Below the pieces are notes generated by a model. That model was not told the DNA's origin, did not search any database, and worked only from the letters and a program-made list of their open reading frames with translations. The position numbers and the translations under genes are program-made. Below are positions 58,562-64,000 of a stretch of 64,000 nucleotides of DNA, in pieces (the stretch's first letter is position 1; every line of letters starts with the position of its first letter). Source of the stretch: Chitinophagaceae bacterium (GTDB lineage: Bacteria; Bacteroidota; Bacteroidia; Chitinophagales; Chitinophagaceae); the NCBI GenBank assembly GCA_016720825.1, contig JADKJV010000003.1:62001-126000 (forward strand), written 5' to 3'.

Positions 58562-60208
58562 ATGCGTTTTTTAAAATTTCAGGGTCTTTTCACCGTTTTG
58601 ATGATTTTAGTGATAGGAGCCTGTAACCGTTCAGCCCGCGTACTGAAATCACCCCCGGGGTATAATTTTTCCAAACCAGTGGTCAGTAAACTGGATCTTA
58701 AAATCAGGGAGATTTCGGGCATTGTCTGGGATTCCAAAAACGATGTAATCCTGGCGGTGAACGATGAAAAAGGCATACTCTTCGCCCTGGATAAAGAAAC
58801 CAAAATCATTACTGCTGAATATAAATTCGGGGATGCAGGGGATTATGAAGATGTGGCATTATATAATGGAGTGCCTTATATCCTCCGCAGCGATGGCCAG
58901 ATTATCAAAATCATCCGCGACGACAGCGACGGAACCGTCAGGGGACTGGATGCCGACAAAATCGGCCTTACCGGAACCAATGATTTTGAAACGATGTATA
59001 CCGATACAGCGCGTAAAGCACTGATCGTACTCTGCAAGAATTGTGTGTCTGATAATAAAAAATCAGTGAGTGCATATGCCTATTACCCCGAAAGAGGCGG
59101 CTTTGACAGCAAACCGGTGTATACTATTGATGCGGATATTGTGGATCAGATGGCGGCTCAAAAAAGTTCCAAGTTCCAGCCATCGGCCGCAGCCATCCAT
59201 CCCATCCAGAAGAAACTGTATATCCTTTCATCTGCCAGCAGCCAACTGGCCATTGCCGACCTGAACGGGCATGTGGAAGCAGTGTACCGGCTTACTCCCA
59301 AACTGTTTACCCAGCCCGAAGGCATTACTTTCAATAAAAGTGGTGATCTCTATATTTCAAACGAAAGCACCACCAAGGCCACACTGATGAAATTTGATTA
59401 TACCCATCCTTCAGATACAGCACAGAAAGCAATGGGTAAAGCAGCGTATGATTTTACCAAACCCAGTGATAAGATGGAGCTGGGTGACCATCTCCATGAA
59501 ATTTCAGGCATGGCATTTATCCCGGAAGAGAAAATCATCCTGGCCGAAAATGATGAGAAGGGAAATATTTTCAAAGTGGATTTTGCCAATAAGAAAAGTG
59601 ATCCGGCCGATAAACTGAAATTCGGCGGCAAAGGTGATTATGAAGATATCGTACACCTGGGAAATGAAGATTACATGCTGGTGAGTACTGGTTCAGTTTT
59701 AAAAGTGGAAGCCAGCGATGGCAGTGCAGAAACCGAACAGTTTGACCTGGGCATCAGCGGCAACAATGAATTTGAAGCCATGTACCTTGATGCAGATGGT
59801 AAATCCATCATCCTGCTCTGTAAAGAATGTGCTCACGAGAAAAAAGATCAGATCCGACATGCTTATCGTTTCAATCCGGATACAAAAGCATTCGACGGGG
59901 AAGCGGCGTATGTGATTGACATCAATGCAGTCCGGGCCAAACTGAATGACGATAATCCCGATTTTGAATTCAAACCCTCGGCCGCGGGCATTAACCCGGT
60001 TGACGGCAAATTGTATATCGTGGCTTCTGTCGGCAAACTGCTGGTAGTGGCCAGCGCCACCGGAACTGTTGAACAAGTCTACAGACTTGACCCAACCATG
60101 TATAACCAGCCCGAAGGCCTGACCTTTGCGCCTAATGGGGATTTATATATTTCCAATGAAGGCGGAGAGGGGATAGCTACCATTTTGAAGTTTGAGCTGA
60201 AGAAGTAA
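58562..60208 (+). CDS. Duplicated SdiA-regulated-domain beta-propeller lipoprotein
   Basis: 548 residues from the ATG at 58562, with a lipoprotein signal (TVLMILVIGAC). Two SdiA-regulated (YncE-like beta-propeller) halves are visible: KLDLKIREISGIVWDSKND with DVILAVNDEKGILF, and MELGDHLHEISGMAFIPEEK with KIILAENDEKGNIF. Both halves end with a QPEG.TF...GDLYISNE strand (FTQPEGITFNKSGDLYIS; YNQPEGLTFAPNGDLYIS). This is an internal duplication of a propeller, secreted to the envelope. The in-frame TTG at 58535 is a weak alternative start. Confidence 0.88.
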   Translation: MRFLKFQGLFTVLMILVIGACNRSARVLKSPPGYNFSKPVVSKLDLKIREISGIVWDSKNDVILAVNDEKGILFALDKETKIITAEYKFGDAGDYEDVALYNGVPYILRSDGQIIKIIRDDSDGTVRGLDADKIGLTGTNDFETMYTDTARKALIVLCKNCVSDNKKSVSAYAYYPERGGFDSKPVYTIDADIVDQMAAQKSSKFQPSAAAIHPIQKKLYILSSASSQLAIADLNGHVEAVYRLTPKLFTQPEGITFNKSGDLYISNESTTKATLMKFDYTHPSDTAQKAMGKAAYDFTKPSDKMELGDHLHEISGMAFIPEEKIILAENDEKGNIFKVDFANKKSDPADKLKFGGKGDYEDIVHLGNEDYMLVSTGSVLKVEASDGSAETEQFDLGISGNNEFEAMYLDADGKSIILLCKECAHEKKDQIRHAYRFNPDTKAFDGEAAYVIDINAVRAKLNDDNPDFEFKPSAAGINPVDGKLYIVASVGKLLVVASATGTVEQVYRLDPTMYNQPEGLTFAPNGDLYISNEGGEGIATILKFELKK

Positions 60209-60243
60209 GTCGTTTTAATGTTTTCCGAAGTGCCACAACTTTA

Positions 60244-60963
60244 ATGAAAATAATTACCTGGAACTGTAACATGGCCTTTCGTAAAAAGGCAGGTGTTATA
60301 CTGAAATATAAACCAGATATATTAGTCATTCAGGAATGTGAACACACGGATAAAATAAAATTTCCTCCCGGTTCACCACAACCCACCGGTGCTTTATGGA
60401 TCGGCAGCAATCTGCATAAAGGACTTGGCATTTTTTCATTCGGGAAGTACCAGATACAGCTGCATGATAACTATTCTGACAAACTCAAATTCGTTGCACC
60501 GGTGTTGGTTACAGGCGGCGATTTTGAATTTCACCTATTGGCTATTTGGGCAAACAACCCGACAGATAAAGACGGGCGTTATGTAACGCAGGTCTGGAAA
60601 GCGATTCATTATTATGAAAAATTGCTGTCTGACGCGAATTGCATATTAACCGGGGATTTTAACAGCAATACAATCTGGGATAAATCGCACAAGACCGGCA
60701 GCCATTCTGATGTGGTTAATGTGCTGGAAGGGAAAAAGATATTCAGCACCTATCACTTGTTTCATAAGCAAAAACAGGGCGTTGAAAAACATCCGACACT
60801 TTACCTGTACAGGCACAAAGACAAGTTTTATCATTTAGACTACTGTTTCGCATCTGCGGGATTTGCTAATAAACTGGAGATGGTCCAAATCGGCGGGTTT
60901 AAGAAATGGTGTGCATTAAGCGACCATGTTCCATTGATAGTGACTTTCGGGGAAATGCTATAA
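60244..60963 (+). CDS. Cytoplasmic endonuclease/exonuclease/phosphatase family protein
   Basis: 239 residues without a signal peptide. EEP motifs: IITWNCNMAFRKK, ILVIQECEHTD, HLLAIWANNP, CILTGDFNSN and ALSDHVPLIV (catalytic Asp-His). It is the third EEP-fold enzyme in the window but the only one predicted to be intracellular. DNA repair or small-molecule phosphodiesterase activity is possible. Confidence 0.9.
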   Translation: MKIITWNCNMAFRKKAGVILKYKPDILVIQECEHTDKIKFPPGSPQPTGALWIGSNLHKGLGIFSFGKYQIQLHDNYSDKLKFVAPVLVTGGDFEFHLLAIWANNPTDKDGRYVTQVWKAIHYYEKLLSDANCILTGDFNSNTIWDKSHKTGSHSDVVNVLEGKKIFSTYHLFHKQKQGVEKHPTLYLYRHKDKFYHLDYCFASAGFANKLEMVQIGGFKKWCALSDHVPLIVTFGEML

Positions 60964-60974
60964 TGAATCTGTTA

Positions 60975-61643
60975 TTAAATGGCCTTAAACAAAAGAATCA
61001 GTTTCCGGGAAACCACATACCACGCCAGTCCCAGTCCCAGTCCCGCCACCACATCGCTCAGATAATGCACATGCAGGTAAATCCGGCTGAATGAAACAAT
61101 AGCAATCATCATCAGCATAAACACATTCCAGCTGGTCTTTTGCCAGGGCGCACTGAATCTTTTTTGACCGTACAGCATGAGCCAGCCATAAAACACGACA
61201 CTCATCAACGCATGCCCGCTCGGAAAGCTGAATCCGGATACACCGCCTTCAATCAGCGGATCGGACGGACGCAATCTTTGCATGATACCCTTTGTGGCCA
61301 TCTTCAGCAATAATCCTCCCAGGGAACAAAACAGTAAAAACAAAGCCCAAACCTTTTCTTTTTTGAATAATAGCCAGGCCAGCAGGATCAGGTTTGCGGG
61401 TATCAGGAATTTATGATTGCCGAAAAATGTAATCCCCAGCATGAATTCAGACATTGCCCGGCTGATCAATTTGTCAGACACTGCAAAACCGGACTGGTCA
61501 ATGCCTGTGGTGATCCGGTAAGCAACGAGGATTGTCATTACCACAAAGAATACAAATGCAAATATGGCCGTCCAGGTACTGAAACGACCTGGGGCAGGCG
61601 GGATGCCGCCCCGGTTATTTTTTATAGTCCATGAAAAAGGCAA
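60975..61643 (-). CDS. PAP2-family membrane phosphatase
   Basis: 222 residues with six membrane helices. The acid phosphatase triad is KGIMQRLRPSDP (KxxxxxxRP), GFSFPSGHALMSV (PSGH) and SRIYLHVHYLSDV (SRxxxxxHxxxD). It dephosphorylates lipid phosphates such as undecaprenyl or phosphatidate at the periplasmic face. It is convergent with the EEP gene, with stops 11 bases apart. Confidence 0.93.
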   Translation of the reverse strand: MPFSWTIKNNRGGIPPAPGRFSTWTAIFAFVFFVVMTILVAYRITTGIDQSGFAVSDKLISRAMSEFMLGITFFGNHKFLIPANLILLAWLLFKKEKVWALFLLFCSLGGLLLKMATKGIMQRLRPSDPLIEGGVSGFSFPSGHALMSVVFYGWLMLYGQKRFSAPWQKTSWNVFMLMMIAIVSFSRIYLHVHYLSDVVAGLGLGLAWYVVSRKLILLFKAI

Positions 61644-61691
61644 TCGGCGTATTTGCTGAAAGTTAAATCAAATTTACAGTCCGCTTCAGTC

Positions 61692-64000
61692 TCAGTAAGT
61701 CAGGTTGATTTTTGTACCGATCGTGAAATTGCGGACTCTTTCTTTTCCGGAGAAACCAAATGTGCCGGAGATCAGGAACAGTTTATACGGCATTACATAA
61801 AAACCAACGCCATACGCCGTATGCAGGTCTTTGGATTCCGCGCCTTTCACCGTAACGTGTGCTACATCATAGAAAGTAATAAGCCCCACATTGCCGGGAA
61901 TGATATATGATTTGATATTAAACAAACGGATGCGCAGTTCCATACTGGCATAGGTGGAGGTTTTACCCAGGTACCGGTTTTTGCGGAACCCATGCAGGTA
62001 TTCCTCTCCGCCGGGACTCACTGCCTGGAAGAATTCATAATTCTTACTCAGTATTTTGGCCACGCCCACGCGCATAACTGCAATCACCCGCTGCGGATCG
62101 TTGATGCTGGCATAAACTGTCATGTCAGAAGAAATACGGGAGAAGTACTTGCTGCCTGATTTTAATCCAAACTGCGACAATACTTCATTATGCCAGACAA
62201 TACCCCTGCTGGGGAAGAGTTCATTATTGCGGTTATCAAAATGCATGGCCGCTTTCAGTCCCAAATAAGATTTATGGCTGTAAATATTGGCCGAATCCAA
62301 ACCAATCTGTGCCGGACGCTCCAGCACCTTGCCGATATTGTCGGCATATTTGGCTGAATACTGCTGGTACACCGGTCCGATCATCAACTGCATTTTCTCA
62401 AAATACCGGTGACGGAACAGGGCTTCCATATTCAGCATCTTGTATCTCGTTTGGTAAAAACCAAAGCGCTTCGTTGCATCGGGAACTGTCTGGTTGCCCA
62501 GCCCGTAGAAGTTCCTCAATACAGGCGACGCATAGTAGCCTTTGATAAGTACATCGAGGTTACGGGTGATGTGATTGAATTCCCCGGAATAATTCAACTG
62601 TACCCCTTTTCGGTCAGGTGCTGCCAGGAAACGGAATCGCTGGTCTGACGCATAAGGCAGGTTGCGGAAACCATATGTCTTTCTTGAAATACCAGCGCCC
62701 CATAAAAAGCCATCATCTGAGTTGTATCCGAATATGGTTTGCGGGAAACTTGTTTTGTTATAATTGAATCCGAGGATCGTATTGTCATTCACCGGCGGGT
62801 CGGCAGAAAATCTGTTTTTAGCATGGCTGCCGGGTTTGATCCAGTTTCCTTCTGATTTGAGATCATACAGCAGGGCTTCGGATCTGCCACGGATATTAAA
62901 CGTGTCATTTCCTTTACCGCCAATCACACGGATCTTAATCACCGAACGTACCGTACTGTCTATCTCAAAAATATCATCATCATTCAATCCGAATAATCGG
63001 ATCTCTTTGGTTACAGAAGGATGGAAAATCCGGTTATACATCAGGAAGCTGGTGTCATTCCGCTTGGAACGGGCATATACCCTTACCTGTAACCCTTCAT
63101 TCGTTGTGCTGAGTTTGAAATATTCTTTCTGGTTACTGCCGATTACATTCACTTTTTTGGAAATGAAACGGTAGTAATTCATGCCTTCCTGTGTAAGCAG
63201 GTTGCGGCGTTTTACCAGTTTGTTGAAAAGCGTTTCCCCATCCAGCGCTACTGTTTCAGGGGGCATTTGGGCAATGGCTTTCCGGAACAGTGTATCTGTT
63301 AGCGATTCCTGAACCTGTGCAATTGCTTTTTTCCAGTCAACCGCATCCATTTCAGCCATAAATACGCGGTCAAAATCACGGGCACTGTAATTCAGCCAGT
63401 CCACATCGGGCATTCTGTTCATAAATCCTTTCAGGAAAGGCATGGCCCTGGTGGTGATAAACTTCAGCAGCTTTCCATCCGAATAAAAGAATGCCTGGTC
63501 GCGGTCTTTCGGTATGGGGTAATAAATTTTACCCTTGCCGGTGTCAACAGTGCCCCACCTCCATTGTGCAAAATGGCGCTCATAGTCACCTACCAGCATG
63601 TCCAGCAAACGGGCCCTGAGCACTACATGCTCATCAGCCTGGTGGTCGTTTTCCTCAAGCAGTTTTCCAAATACTTTGGCTGTGGATTTGGTGTCAGTGT
63701 TATCAGGCGAAGGATATCTTTCCTCCAGCATGCAGACTTTATTGGCGAATAGCGGTCTGTAAAACCCAAATGCAGGATCGTTGGGTACAAAGAATAATTC
63801 AGGATGTGCAGTGGTAATGTTCAGCGCTTCAGCCATCATCGGGATCGCCATAGGCGCATAAGGATGAGCCGCCGGGCCATATTGCTCAATAATTTTATCA
63901 GGCAGTACACCCTGGAAATTATCCGGGATAGTATGATGCAGGTCTTTTTCCACGGTACGCAATACCCATTCTTTACCCTTGCTGTCTTTCAGGTGAAGGG
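61692..64000 (-). CDS. C-terminal part of a large outer-membrane protein, 5' end outside window
   Basis: The reading is open to base 64000 (KDSKGKEWVLRTVEKDL), so this is a fragment of about 770 residues. It contains LPDKIIEQYGPAAHPYAPMA, DMLVGDYERHFAQWRWG and IPKDRDQAFFYSDGKLLKF, then a long beta-barrel region (LGFNYNKTSFPQTIFGYN, LFPSRGIVWHNEVLSQFG, GGEEYLHGFRKNRYLGK, GNVGLITFYDVAHV, NFTIGTKINLTY) ending in an aromatic residue. Bacteroidota have about 1,200-residue proteins that combine a calcineurin-like phosphoesterase with a BamA/TamA-like barrel; this matches the barrel end. The phosphoesterase part cannot be seen. Confidence 0.8.
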   Translation of the reverse strand, partial: LHLKDSKGKEWVLRTVEKDLHHTIPDNFQGVLPDKIIEQYGPAAHPYAPMAIPMMAEALNITTAHPELFFVPNDPAFGFYRPLFANKVCMLEERYPSPDNTDTKSTAKVFGKLLEENDHQADEHVVLRARLLDMLVGDYERHFAQWRWGTVDTGKGKIYYPIPKDRDQAFFYSDGKLLKFITTRAMPFLKGFMNRMPDVDWLNYSARDFDRVFMAEMDAVDWKKAIAQVQESLTDTLFRKAIAQMPPETVALDGETLFNKLVKRRNLLTQEGMNYYRFISKKVNVIGSNQKEYFKLSTTNEGLQVRVYARSKRNDTSFLMYNRIFHPSVTKEIRLFGLNDDDIFEIDSTVRSVIKIRVIGGKGNDTFNIRGRSEALLYDLKSEGNWIKPGSHAKNRFSADPPVNDNTILGFNYNKTSFPQTIFGYNSDDGFLWGAGISRKTYGFRNLPYASDQRFRFLAAPDRKGVQLNYSGEFNHITRNLDVLIKGYYASPVLRNFYGLGNQTVPDATKRFGFYQTRYKMLNMEALFRHRYFEKMQLMIGPVYQQYSAKYADNIGKVLERPAQIGLDSANIYSHKSYLGLKAAMHFDNRNNELFPSRGIVWHNEVLSQFGLKSGSKYFSRISSDMTVYASINDPQRVIAVMRVGVAKILSKNYEFFQAVSPGGEEYLHGFRKNRYLGKTSTYASMELRIRLFNIKSYIIPGNVGLITFYDVAHVTVKGAESKDLHTAYGVGFYVMPYKLFLISGTFGFSGKERVRNFTIGTKINLTY

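Noticed and set aside
57244..60208. Complete Pycsar defence operon
   Set aside because: A PycTM-like domain is present but no pyrimidine cyclase gene is found within several genes on either side; only an orphan fusion can be claimed.

Overview
This is a chromosomal segment from a Bacteroidota bacterium, most likely of the family Chitinophagaceae. The grounds are type IX secretion (T9SS) C-terminal sorting domains, a TonB-dependent receptor with SusD-like-era lipoprotein partners, many short-lipobox lipoproteins, promoters with TAnnTTTG -7 elements, almost no Shine-Dalgarno sequences, and the gene families themselves (DUF3857 transglutaminases, DUF5689, HD-PycTM, the rpsF-rpsR-rplI order). Species identity is an inference; no rRNA or tRNA gene is visible.

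Layout. 1-3718 (+): the end of a polyprenyl synthase, recJ, and a secreted T9SS nuclease/phosphatase. 4237-13282 (-): a TonB-dependent receptor, two DUF5689 lipoproteins and a giant repetitive T9SS surface protein, facing a secreted endonuclease/exonuclease/phosphatase (13443-14502, +). Together these look like a surface nucleic-acid or phosphate-ester uptake locus. 14896-17048 (+): ribosomal proteins S6, S18 and L9, then a glycine-rich RRM protein; 17141-18016 is an aldo/keto reductase. 18130-26188: an alpha-2-macroglobulin lipoprotein divergent from penicillin-binding protein 1C, a periplasmic cell-envelope defence/repair pair. 26461-27437 is a decayed IS110-family transposase. 27821-30032 (-) is a metal (probably copper) module: an HMA-AraC regulator, an HMA-DUF4396 membrane protein and a heavy-metal-binding lipoprotein. 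30190-38414 holds small lipoproteins, a surface protein, an RBBP9-type hydrolase, a Tat-exported GH1 glycosidase and a DUF1801 protein. 38734-46323 holds katG, an intradiol-dioxygenase/thioredoxin fusion, DUF4256, a CPBP protease, a ChaN-like protein, a DinB/DUF1572 protein and a DUF4287/DUF5655 protein. 46621-54780 (-) holds an M16 peptidase, small proteins and a tandem pair of DUF3857 transglutaminase-like proteins. 55024-64000 holds a 2-oxoacid:ferredoxin oxidoreductase alpha subunit, an HD domain fused to a Pycsar-effector-like membrane domain, a duplicated SdiA-regulated beta-propeller lipoprotein, another EEP-fold enzyme, a PAP2 phosphatase, and the C-terminal part of a large outer-membrane barrel protein that leaves the window.

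Two global patterns stand out. First, at least eleven genes carry frameshifts, usually a one-base change in an A (or C) run, and one 750-bp stretch (7570-8324) is riddled with indels although its protein motifs are still readable. Conserved genes such as katG and the polyprenyl synthase are affected, so uncorrected sequencing error is the leading explanation; I annotate these as single genes spanning the break. Second, the gaps between genes are filled by three families of short-period, dyad-organised interspersed repeats: TTGGANG (period 7), CACAAAGNN/CGCAAAGN (period 8-9) and CACATTNN (period 8), plus a 48-bp and a 13-bp tandem array. These are the least explained structures here.
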